5,504 nt of DNA. Source: DASQVO01 sp035640715 (GTDB lineage: Bacteria; Actinomycetota; Actinomycetes; Streptosporangiales; Streptosporangiaceae). A program made the position numbers and the translations under genes. Position 1 is the stretch's first letter. Each line of letters starts with the position of its first letter. The DNA lies in assembly GCA_035640715.1 (NCBI GenBank), contig DASQVO010000397.1, forward strand, positions 1 to 5,504, given 5' to 3'. Positions 1-5,504 of this stretch are shown here, in pieces. The notes under the pieces were generated by a model. It had not been told where the DNA came from and searched no databases. It saw only the letters and a program-made list of their open reading frames with translations.

Positions 1-672
1 GACGAGCTGCAGGTGGCTCGAGCGCAGCTCGTCAGCTACGGTGCACGCTTGCTTGACGACGGGCTGGCCGTCGGCAGCGCAGGCAACATCAGCGTGCGTG
101 CGGGTGACATCGTGGCGATCACCCCGTCGGGGATCAGCTACCGGGACATGCGGCCCGGCGACGTCTGCCTCGTCACGCTGGACGGCATCCAGATCCGGGA
201 TGGCACTGGGCCCGGCGCGCCGGAAACGCCGTCCTCCGAGACGCCGATGCACCTCGCGATCTACGCGGCGACCGGCGCGGCGGCAGTCGTGCACACGCAC
301 TCGCCCGAGGTTGTCGCCCTGTCAACGGCGCGCTCGGAGCTGCCTGCCATCCACTACGCGATCACGGGGCTTGGCGGGCCGGTCCGCGTCGCGCCATACG
401 TGCGCTTCGGGTCAGCGGGCCTGGCCGCGGCGGCCGTTGAGGCGCTGGGCGGCCGCAGCGCCGTCATCCTGCGCAACCACGGGGCGGTTACCTATGGCCG
501 CGACCTCGCGCAGGCTTACGACCGGGCCCTGCTCCTGGAATGGCTGGCCCGCACGTACCGGCTGGCGCTGTGTTACGGGGAACCCGCGATCCTGTCGGCC
601 GCCGAGCTTGACGAAGTCACGGCGGAGGCCCGGCGGCGCCGTTACGGCGAGCGGCGCGGCGGCTCCTCATGA
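1..672 (+). CDS. Class II aldolase, L-fuculose-phosphate aldolase type (5' end probably outside window)
   Basis: This is a cytoplasmic zinc-dependent class II aldolase/adducin-family enzyme. The family typically cleaves a ketose 1-phosphate to dihydroxyacetone phosphate and an aldehyde. Numbering from the GTG at 13 gives 219 residues, close to the roughly 215 of E. coli FucA. Visible motifs are GSAGN (21-25, phosphate loop), SSE with E76, HTH with zinc ligands H94 and H96, and NHG with H156 as third ligand. The FucA catalytic residues Glu73, Tyr113, Phe131 and Tyr209 appear to correspond to E76, Y115 (in PAIHY), F132 and Y211. That favours an aldolase over an AraD-type epimerase. The frame is open to base 1 (DELQ before the GTG), no ribosome site precedes the GTG, and FucA has about four more N-terminal residues, so the true start may lie upstream. 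The stop overlaps the kinase ATG. The family is secure. The exact substrate is unknown, and a dehydratase or decarboxylase of the same fold remains possible. Confidence 0.88.
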   Translation, partial: DELQVARAQLVSYGARLLDDGLAVGSAGNISVRAGDIVAITPSGISYRDMRPGDVCLVTLDGIQIRDGTGPGAPETPSSETPMHLAIYAATGAAAVVHTHSPEVVALSTARSELPAIHYAITGLGGPVRVAPYVRFGSAGLAAAAVEALGGRSAVILRNHGAVTYGRDLAQAYDRALLLEWLARTYRLALCYGEPAILSAAELDEVTAEARRRRYGERRGGSS

Positions 673-1799
673 GCGAGCTGGAGGGGCGCGGCGCCGCCTG
701 GACCGAGGAGCGAGGCACGAGCGACGAGGGAAGGCGGTGCCTTAAAGTGCCCCGGAGGCGAGCGGGAGATACTGCGGACTGGCCGCTGGGCCCGGTGACG
801 GTGCTCGGCGCGCACATCCTTGACGTACTCGGCAGGCCGGTCGAGGCGATCCCGCCCGGCCAGGGCAGCGCCCGGCTGCAGGAGATCCGGGCCACGGCTG
901 CGGGCACGGCCGCCGGCACCGGCGTTGACCTGGCCAAGCTGGGGGCCAGAGTGCTGGCCATCGGCGCGATCGGCGATGACCTGCTCGGCGACATCGTCGC
1001 TGCCGCGATGGCCTGGCACGGCGTCGACACCAGCGGACTGAGTCGCAAGAGCGGGGCGCAGACCTCAGCGACGATCCTCCCGATCAGAGGGAACGGGGAG
1101 CGCCCCGCCCTCCACGTCCCGGGCGCGACACCGCTCCTTGAGCTCGCCGACGTTGACCTGGACCAAGTGCGGCGTAGCCGGGCCCTGTTTGTCGGTGCCC
1201 CGGATGCGCTCTGCGCAATCACCGGCGACGGGCTGGCGCAGGTGGTCGCAGCAGCCCGGGCGGGCGGGGCGCTCGTCGCCGTCGACGTGCTGCATCCCGG
1301 CCGCCCGCAGGACCTGGAGCGGATCGCTGGGCTGCTGGGCGCGGCGGACTGGTTCCTCCCGAACAGCGATCAGTTGCTTGCGCTCACCGGCCGCGACGAC
1401 CTCGTTTCGGGTATCGCGGATGTGCTGGCGCTGGGCTGCGCCGGTGTAGCCGTGACGCTGGGCGCAGGCGGCTGCCTGGTCGGCTGGCGGGGCGGAGGTG
1501 CGCCGGTGGCACTGCCCGCCATCGAGGTTGATGTCGTGGACACCACCGGCTGCGGGGACGGCTTCACCGCTGGCATGCTCGCCGGGCTACTGCTGAGCCT
1601 CACCCCTGTCGACGCGGCGTGGCTCGGCATCGCCTGCGGATCGCTGGTCGCCACCGGCCTGGGTTCGGATGCCGGGATCGAGAACTTCGCCCAGGTCCTG
1701 GACTTCCTGAGCCGCTCGCAGCCGACGGTGGCCAGCCGGATTGACGCTGCTGCCGCGCGGCTGGCACCTCGCCAAGCAAAGGAGCAGATACATGACTGA
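669..1799 (+). CDS. PfkB/ribokinase-family carbohydrate kinase
   Basis: This is a predicted ATP-dependent sugar or sugar-like kinase, acting in the cytoplasm. The clearest mark is the C-terminal PfkB signature DTTGCGDGF at residues 291-299, with D297 as the catalytic base and the GCGD turn as the anion hole. The N-terminal lobe has a substrate-side Asp (D52 in LGAHILDVLG) and a GAIGDDLLGD segment. In the first signature, the usual GG-x-x-N pattern is altered to AGTAAGTG and the Asn is missing. The domain starts only near residue 43, so the first 40 or so residues form an unusual charged extension. The ATG at 669 overlaps the aldolase stop (ATGA), which supports coupled translation, but no good ribosome site precedes it. 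An alternative GTG start at 747 has GAGGGAAGG at 726-734 before it, at a rather long distance. The 3' end overlaps the aminotransferase start. The substrate cannot be told from sequence. A phosphorylated product handed to the neighbouring aldolase is the natural inference. Confidence 0.88.
   Translation: MSELEGRGAAWTEERGTSDEGRRCLKVPRRRAGDTADWPLGPVTVLGAHILDVLGRPVEAIPPGQGSARLQEIRATAAGTAAGTGVDLAKLGARVLAIGAIGDDLLGDIVAAAMAWHGVDTSGLSRKSGAQTSATILPIRGNGERPALHVPGATPLLELADVDLDQVRRSRALFVGAPDALCAITGDGLAQVVAAARAGGALVAVDVLHPGRPQDLERIAGLLGAADWFLPNSDQLLALTGRDDLVSGIADVLALGCAGVAVTLGAGGCLVGWRGGGAPVALPAIEVDVVDTTGCGDGFTAGMLAGLLLSLTPVDAAWLGIACGSLVATGLGSDAGIENFAQVLDFLSRSQPTVASRIDAAAARLAPRQAKEQIHD
1778..1784 (+). 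promoter_or_regulatory. Ribosome binding site that fixes the aminotransferase start
   Basis: AAAGGAG lies seven bases before the ATG at 1792 and inside the last codons of the kinase gene. It is the strongest Shine-Dalgarno-like match in this cluster. It argues for the ATG at 1792 over the in-frame TTG at 1741, which would add 17 residues with no family resemblance. Confidence 0.75.
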
Positions 1800-3033
1800 G
1801 CAGCCCGCCGAGCACATCACCGACCGGCAGCTGCGGGAGCGAGCACGGGCCGTGATCCCGGGCGGGATGTACGGGCACCAGTCGGCCGGATCTCTGCCCG
1901 CCGCCTATCCGCAGTTCATGCGCGGCGGCCGCGGGGCGCGGATCTGGGACGTGGACGGGAACGAGTACGTCGACCTGATGTGCAGCTACGGGCCAGTTGT
2001 GCTCGGCCACCAGCATCCTGGCGTGGAGGCCGCCGCCGCGGCGCAGGCCGCGCTCGGTGATTGCCAGAACGGGCCCGGCCCGGTCATGGTCGACCTCGCC
2101 GAACTGCTGGTGCAGACCGTGCGGCACGCGGACTGGGCGATGTTCGCCAAGAACGGCACCGACGCCACCACCATGTGCTGCACAATCGCCCGCGCGCAGA
2201 CCGGGCGGCGGCAGATCCTGGTCGCAACCGGTGCCTATCACGGTGCCGCGCCGTGGTGCACGCCGCGGCCGGCCGGCACGACGCCCGAGGACCGCGCCAA
2301 CCTCGGCTACTACACCTTCAACGACCTCGCCAGCGTGCGGCAGGCCGCCGCAGAGGCCGACGATGACCTGGCGGGCATCCTGGTCAGCCCGTTCAGGCAC
2401 GACGCCGGGTACGACCAGGAACTGGTCGATCCCGCGTTCGCCCGCGGCCTGCGCGCGCTGTGCGACGCCACCGGGGCCGCCCTGATCCTTGATGACGTGA
2501 GGTGCGGGTTCCGGCTGCACCTGGGTTCCAGCTGGGAGCCGGTCGGCGTGGACCCCGACCTGTCGGCCTGGAGCAAGGCGATCGCGAACGGCCGGGCCCT
2601 CGCTGCGGTCCTGGGCAACGACGCGTTCCGTGGCGGGGCGCAGGAGGTGTTCGTCACGGGCTCATTCTGGTTCTCCGCCGTGCCCATGGCGGCAGCGATC
2701 GCGACGATCGGCGCGCTGCGGGACGAGAGGGCGGTCGAGGCGATGGAGCGAGCGGGCACCGCGTTGCGCGACGGGATCCTGGCGCAGGTGCAGTCGTGGG
2801 ACCTGGCCGTCAGCTACACCGGGCCGCCGGCGATGCCCTACCTCACCTTCGCCGGGGATCAGGATCACGAGCTGGCCGACCTGTTCGCGGCGCAGGCCCT
2901 GCGCGGCGGCGCCTACCTGCACCCCCGGCACAACTGGTTCGTGTCCGCCGCGATGACCGGCGACGACCTCGCCCTGGTCCTCGAGGCGACTGACCACGCG
3001 TTCGCCGCTGTCCGCAAGCGGATCGGCCAGTGA
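1792..3033 (+). CDS. Class III PLP-dependent aminotransferase, glutamate-1-semialdehyde aminomutase-like
   Basis: This 413-residue cytoplasmic PLP enzyme transfers or shifts an amino group. It opens with ARAVIPGGMYGHQ, the N-terminal pattern of the glutamate-1-semialdehyde aminomutase branch, then WDVDGNEYVDL typical of class III enzymes. The cofactor site is recognisable: NGTDAT (121-126) for phosphate binding, AYHG with Y149 and H150, DDV with D234 expected to pair with the pyridine nitrogen, and K262 in WSKAIANG as the Schiff-base lysine. The usual DEV(x)xGFR is DDVRCGFR here, and the substrate end of the protein differs from true HemL. A role in haem synthesis is unlikely because the neighbours are a sugar kinase, an aldolase and a permease. 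The gene shares eight bases (ATGACTGA) with the end of the kinase gene, so the two are probably co-translated. It could be an omega-aminotransferase, an aminomutase or a PLP-dependent lyase. Only the fold and cofactor use are well supported. Confidence 0.88.
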   Translation: MTEQPAEHITDRQLRERARAVIPGGMYGHQSAGSLPAAYPQFMRGGRGARIWDVDGNEYVDLMCSYGPVVLGHQHPGVEAAAAAQAALGDCQNGPGPVMVDLAELLVQTVRHADWAMFAKNGTDATTMCCTIARAQTGRRQILVATGAYHGAAPWCTPRPAGTTPEDRANLGYYTFNDLASVRQAAAEADDDLAGILVSPFRHDAGYDQELVDPAFARGLRALCDATGAALILDDVRCGFRLHLGSSWEPVGVDPDLSAWSKAIANGRALAAVLGNDAFRGGAQEVFVTGSFWFSAVPMAAAIATIGALRDERAVEAMERAGTALRDGILAQVQSWDLAVSYTGPPAMPYLTFAGDQDHELADLFAAQALRGGAYLHPRHNWFVSAAMTGDDLALVLEATDHAFAAVRKRIGQ

Positions 3034-3078
3034 TGTCACCCGTGATGCCTGCCGTGTTACCCCGAGCCCCGCCCAGAG

Positions 3079-3086
3079 AAAGAGGG
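3079..3086 (+). promoter_or_regulatory. Ribosome binding site of the permease gene
   Basis: The purine run AAAGAGGG, within GAGAAAGAGGG, ends five bases before the ATG at 3092. The 58-base gap after the aminotransferase stop shows no other obvious signal, neither a stem-loop nor a clear promoter. The permease is therefore probably read from the same transcript. Confidence 0.55.
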
Positions 3087-3091
3087 CCATC

Positions 3092-4624
3092 ATGTCCAGT
3101 AGAGCAGCCGAACCCAACCGGCCAGGACCCGCAACTGCCACGGCCGGGCCGACGGCGGACTCCCCGGAGGCAATCCTCGAGCGGGTCGGCTATAAGCCGG
3201 AGCTCAGGCGGTCGCTGCGGTTCTTCTCGATGTTCGCGATCGCGTTCTCGATCATCTCGATCACCACCGGTATCTTCCTGAACTACGGGTTCGGCCTGTC
3301 GTACTGGGGGCCGGCGTCGATCTGGACCTGGCCGATCGTCGGGGCCGGCAATATGATGATCGCCTTGGTCGTCGCCGAGCTGGGGACCCGCATCCCGCTG
3401 GCCGGCTACGCGTACCAGTGGAGCGCCCGGCTGGTGAACCCCACCTATGGCTGGTTCGTCGGCTTCGCCGGGCTGCTGTACATGGCTGTCGGCGGCGGTG
3501 CGATCATGCTCACTGTCGCGTCCCCGCTGCTGCTCAGCGAGTTCAACGTCACCGCGCCGAGCCCGCATCTGGTGCTGACGGTGGCGATCATCTTGATGCT
3601 GCTGCCCGTCGTGATCAACATCATCAGCATCCAGGTGGCGGCGCGGGTCAACAACGTCGCGGTGTTCACCGAGATCATCGGGACCGTGGTGTTCGGGGTG
3701 CTGCTGTTTGTCCTGTGGGGAGTGCGGGCCAAGCCCACACCGTATGGTGCTGGCATCCTCACCAACACGACGTCCGCCTTGCACAACCCGACGTGGTACG
3801 CCTTCGCGCTGGCCGGGCTGCTCGGCGCCTTCACCCTCGTCGGCTTCGAGCTCGCCGCCGACATGTCGGAGGATGCGGTGAACCCCCGGCACAGCGTGCC
3901 GCGCGGCGTCCTGTGGGCGGTGGGCGGCTCAGCGGTCCTGGGCATGATCGCGCTGATCGGCTTCACGGTCGCCATCCCCAGCCTCAAGACGGTCGAGTCA
4001 TCCCCGCTGCCGCTACTGGCCATCGCGGGCTACTGGCTGCCGTCCTGGCTGGTGAAGGTGTTCGTCGCGTTCGTGGTCTTCTCGATGTTCGCGATCTTGG
4101 TGGTTGGCACCGGCGCCCAGGCCCGGCTGGTCTACTCGCTGTCGCGGGACAACATGCTGCCGTTCTCCGGTACCCTGCGGAAGATCAATACGCGCACCCA
4201 GACCCCGATCGTGGCGCTGCTGGTGCTCGCCGTGATCGACGTCGGCGTGATGATCTACGGATACTTCCAGACGAGCGCGTTCGGCACGCTGGTCGGCGCG
4301 ACCGCGATCATCCCATACATCATCTACTTCCTGATCACCCTGGCCTATGCGATCAAGCGGCGCACCACAGACAGCATCCCCGGCGCGTTCACGCTCGGCC
4401 GGTGGGCCTGGCCGGTCATCGGGTTCGTGCTCGCCTACACCGTGCTGATCATGGTGGTGCTGTCGTTCCCCACGCCGTTCCACGGCGCTGACAAGGTGCT
4501 GGGCTACGGCCTGGGCCTGGCCGCGCTGTGGTATTTCGGCGGCCTGGTGTGGCGGCTCAGGAAGGGCACGGCCGGGGTGAAGCGGGTAGACGAGCTCGCT
4601 GGCACGCCGCAGCCGACCCGGTGA
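3092..4624 (+). CDS. APC-superfamily amino acid/amine permease (amino acid-choline transporter type)
   Basis: This is a 510-residue integral membrane protein, predicted to import an amino acid, amine or related compound by secondary transport. A hydrophilic N-terminus (1-42, Pro/Ala-rich) is followed by about twelve hydrophobic segments, roughly 46-68, 78-96, 121-147, 160-182, 187-211, 235-255, 273-295, 319-341, 372-392, 397-420, 439-460 and 470-488. Family landmarks are FSIISITTGIF in helix 1, AELGTRIPLAGYAYQWSARL after helix 2, GFELAADMSEDAVNPRHSVP after helix 6, and SLSRDNMLPFSG in the loop after helix 8. These fit the amino acid-choline transporter group, which includes GABA and choline permeases of fungi and bacteria. 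The C-terminus is short and charged. It is the last gene of the cluster and a likely supplier of the substrate used by the aminotransferase, kinase and aldolase. The family is secure, the transported compound is not. Confidence 0.92.
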   Translation: MSSRAAEPNRPGPATATAGPTADSPEAILERVGYKPELRRSLRFFSMFAIAFSIISITTGIFLNYGFGLSYWGPASIWTWPIVGAGNMMIALVVAELGTRIPLAGYAYQWSARLVNPTYGWFVGFAGLLYMAVGGGAIMLTVASPLLLSEFNVTAPSPHLVLTVAIILMLLPVVINIISIQVAARVNNVAVFTEIIGTVVFGVLLFVLWGVRAKPTPYGAGILTNTTSALHNPTWYAFALAGLLGAFTLVGFELAADMSEDAVNPRHSVPRGVLWAVGGSAVLGMIALIGFTVAIPSLKTVESSPLPLLAIAGYWLPSWLVKVFVAFVVFSMFAILVVGTGAQARLVYSLSRDNMLPFSGTLRKINTRTQTPIVALLVLAVIDVGVMIYGYFQTSAFGTLVGATAIIPYIIYFLITLAYAIKRRTTDSIPGAFTLGRWAWPVIGFVLAYTVLIMVVLSFPTPFHGADKVLGYGLGLAALWYFGGLVWRLRKGTAGVKRVDELAGTPQPTR

Positions 4625-4660
4625 CCATAGGGATGGCGTCGCAGGATGGGGGACGGGCCG

Positions 4661-5218
4661 TCACGCCCCGGCGGGGGCGTGGACGATATCGAAGCGCACG
4701 CGTGACCAGGCACGCCCCCCGATGTCGCGGCCGTCCGGCGTCGGCGTGCCCCCTGGCTGCTGCTCAAAGTCCATGACCAGGGAGTCCTTGGCGCCGAACA
4801 CCGCATCGCGGGTGAGCAGCTCATCGCCGCGTACGAAAATGTGCGTGACGAGGGTGCGCGAGGGGCCGGCCTGCCCGCGCAGCACCGCGGCGAGCTTCCA
4901 GGCCAGGTTGTACGAATCCTGGACCGACGTATTGGAGCCGAGGCCGTTGCTCGGCGGATGACGGTGGATGGCGTCCCCGGCGCGGAAGACCCGGCCCGAC
5001 TGCAGATGCGTGGCATACATCTCGTTGTTGCCCCACAGCGAGGTACCGGTGACCTCGACCTCAAGGTCTGGCATGCCGAGCAGGCTGCGGGCGATCTGCG
5101 CCGCGGCTTCGGTGCCGACCACAGGCGCCGGCTGGCTGATGTCATAGCCCCACACGATGAGCCACTCGTTCCAGGGCCTGACCATGCGGACGAGGCCGGC
5201 ACCGATCCCGCCGACGTT
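4661..5218 (-). pseudogene. Chimeric remnant: FAD aromatic-ring monooxygenase middle fused to intradiol dioxygenase C-terminus
   Basis: The minus frame reads NVGGIGAG at its 5' end (about 5218), then MVRPWNEWLIVWGYD from the ATG at 5185, and GRVFRAGDAIHRHPPSNGLG (64-83 from that ATG) followed by SNTSVQDSYNLAWKLAAVLRG. These are landmarks of TfdB/phenol-hydroxylase-type FAD monooxygenases, including the GD motif that contacts FAD. The text changes abruptly near residue 109 (about 4858-4866) to RTLVTHIFVRGDELL, DAVFGAKDSLVMDFE and WSRVRFDIVHAPAGA. That resembles the C-terminal end of hydroxyquinol/catechol 1,2-dioxygenases. Missing are the monooxygenase N-terminal FAD-binding Rossmann region, its ER(x)PV segment and C-terminal domain, and the dioxygenase Tyr/His iron ligands. 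Neither activity can remain. Upstream of 5218 the frame carries no recognisable monooxygenase sequence and meets a stop near 5306. The likely parents are adjacent resorcinol hydroxylase and hydroxyquinol dioxygenase genes. A standalone 174-residue ORF from 5185 is open, but it is not expected to be functional. Confidence 0.72.
4662..4681. terminator. GC-rich hairpin between convergent genes, possible terminator
   Basis: Bases 4662-4669 (CACGCCCC) pair perfectly with 4674-4681 (GGGGCGTG) around a four-base loop. The stem lies about 40 bases after the permease stop and overlaps the last codons of the minus-strand remnant. No T-run follows on either strand, so this would be a U-less actinobacterial terminator at best. 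In DNA this GC-rich a stem of this size can also arise by chance. Confidence 0.35.
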
Positions 5219-5280
5219 CGTTCGAGGCCATTCTGCTCGACGTCGAACCGCTGCCCATAGCCCAGATTCCAGCCGTTCAC

Positions 5281-5353
5281 ACAGGATGGCGCCTTCTTGG
5301 ATAAATCAACACGGGATGGCGCCTTCTTGGATAAAGGCACCTTCTTGGATAAA
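5281..5353. repeat. Three direct repeats ending in CTTCTTGGATAAA
   Basis: Two 25-base copies at 5281-5305 and 5311-5335 differ at one base and are spaced 30 bases apart. A third 18-base partial copy at 5336-5353 follows directly and also differs at one position (GGCACC for GGCGCC). Each full copy contains the palindrome GGCGCC. All three TAA triplets fall in the same frame, because the offsets of 30 and 18 are multiples of three. The block sits between the decayed monooxygenase end and the start of the phosphatase-like gene, and its A-rich end provides that gene's upstream stop and part of its ribosome site. Its function is unknown. Possibilities are operator-like sites, a dispersed repeat family, or slippage products. 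Confidence 0.8.
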
Positions 5354-5357
5354 AAGG
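5351..5357 (+). promoter_or_regulatory. Ribosome binding site of the phosphatase-like gene
   Basis: AAAAAGG followed by CGGC precedes the ATG at 5362 by four bases after the AGG. An in-frame TAA at 5350-5352, supplied by the last repeat copy, rules out any earlier start. The start is therefore well fixed. Confidence 0.55.
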
Positions 5358-5361
5358 CGGC

Positions 5362-5504
5362 ATGAGAGATGGCGACCGGGGAACGCCCGTGCTCGTGCTC
5401 GGCCCGCTGCTGCGCTACGTCGGCGAGACCGCGGCCACGATATGGGTCGAGACCGATCGGGCCTGCCAGGTTGAGATCCTTGGTCACCGGGTGCGGACGT
5501 TCGA
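5362..5504 (+). CDS. PhoD-like alkaline phosphatase/metallophosphatase, N-terminal fragment (runs off window)
   Basis: Forty-seven codons are visible, and no stop occurs before the window ends. After MRDGDRGTP the protein reads LVLGPLLRYVGETAATIWVE and then TDRACQVEILGHRVRTF. This matches the N-terminal beta-domain that precedes the metallophosphatase domain in actinobacterial PhoD-like (alkaline phosphatase D family) proteins, as I remember that family. No secretion signal is visible in the piece present. Catalytic metal-binding residues would lie downstream, outside the window. The assignment rests on this short N-terminal signature only. The gene has its own ribosome site, lies on the opposite strand to the remnant before it, and belongs to a separate unit from the permease cluster. 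Confidence 0.7.
   Translation, partial: MRDGDRGTPVLVLGPLLRYVGETAATIWVETDRACQVEILGHRVRTF

Noticed and set aside
1741..1791. Upstream TTG start for the aminotransferase at 1741
   Set aside because: The ATG at 1792 has a well-placed AAAGGAG, and the 17 extra residues do not look like the family N-terminus.
1600..2520. 306-codon minus-strand frame opposite the kinase and aminotransferase genes
   Set aside because: It has no recognisable domain, is Gly/Arg/Pro-rich, and lies antisense to two genes with clear catalytic motifs.
2843..3892. 349-codon minus-strand frame opposite the permease
   Set aside because: Its composition is dominated by Arg, Gly, Asp, Gln and His, which is typical of the antisense of a membrane protein in high-GC DNA. 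No motif is present.
3418..4491. 357-codon plus-strand frame inside the permease gene
   Set aside because: It is an out-of-frame Arg/Ala/His-rich reading of the permease, which itself shows twelve hydrophobic segments and family motifs.
4661..5185. A functional bifunctional monooxygenase-dioxygenase
   Set aside because: The N-terminal FAD-binding region of the monooxygenase and the iron-binding Tyr/His residues of the dioxygenase are all absent, so a working fusion enzyme is not plausible.
5281..5353. CRISPR array
   Set aside because: Only three imperfect copies are present, with spacing of five bases or none between units, so there are no spacers of CRISPR size and no cas genes nearby.
5288..5474. 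Small plus-strand gene encoding MAPSWI-type repeats
   Set aside because: No ribosome site precedes the possible ATGs at 5288 or 5314, and the frame overlaps the better-supported phosphatase-like gene out of frame.
4504..5487. Long open minus-strand frame of 327 codons spanning the remnant and the permease end
   Set aside because: It runs antisense to the phosphatase-like start and the permease C-terminus. In the remnant it is out of the frame carrying the monooxygenase and dioxygenase motifs. Its low-complexity Ser/Arg-rich text looks like a GC-driven shadow.

Overview
The window is uniformly GC-rich. Coding frames almost always carry G or C in the third position, a GTG start is plausible for the first gene, and genes overlap tightly. 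This points to a high-GC actinomycete (Streptomyces-, Frankia- or Streptosporangiales-like). I cannot name the genus from the sequence alone.

Layout. From about 1 to 4624 there is one plus-strand cluster of four genes. They are a class II (L-fuculose-phosphate type) aldolase that probably begins before the window, a PfkB/ribokinase-family sugar kinase, a class III PLP-dependent aminotransferase of the glutamate-1-semialdehyde aminomutase type, and a 12-helix APC-superfamily permease. The first two junctions are overlaps (ATGA, and an 8-base ATG/TGA overlap). The third is a 58-base gap. This looks like a single transcription unit. A short GC-rich hairpin follows the permease.

From 4661 to about 5218 the minus strand carries a gene remnant. 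It holds the middle of an aromatic-ring FAD monooxygenase (phenol/resorcinol hydroxylase type) joined in frame to the C-terminal tail of an intradiol (hydroxyquinol/catechol 1,2-) dioxygenase. Both parents lack essential parts, so it reads as a deletion scar in a former aromatic-degradation operon. Next, 5281-5353 holds three direct repeats with spacings divisible by three. Immediately after them a plus-strand gene starts at 5362 and runs off the end of the window. Its N-terminus resembles actinobacterial PhoD-like metallophosphatases.

How the genes may work together. The permease would import an amino compound, the aminotransferase would remove or move its amino group, the kinase would phosphorylate a hydroxyl, and the aldolase would split the phosphorylated product into central metabolites. 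The families are clear. The substrate and the order of steps are inference, and no isomerase, dehydrogenase or regulator is visible in the window.
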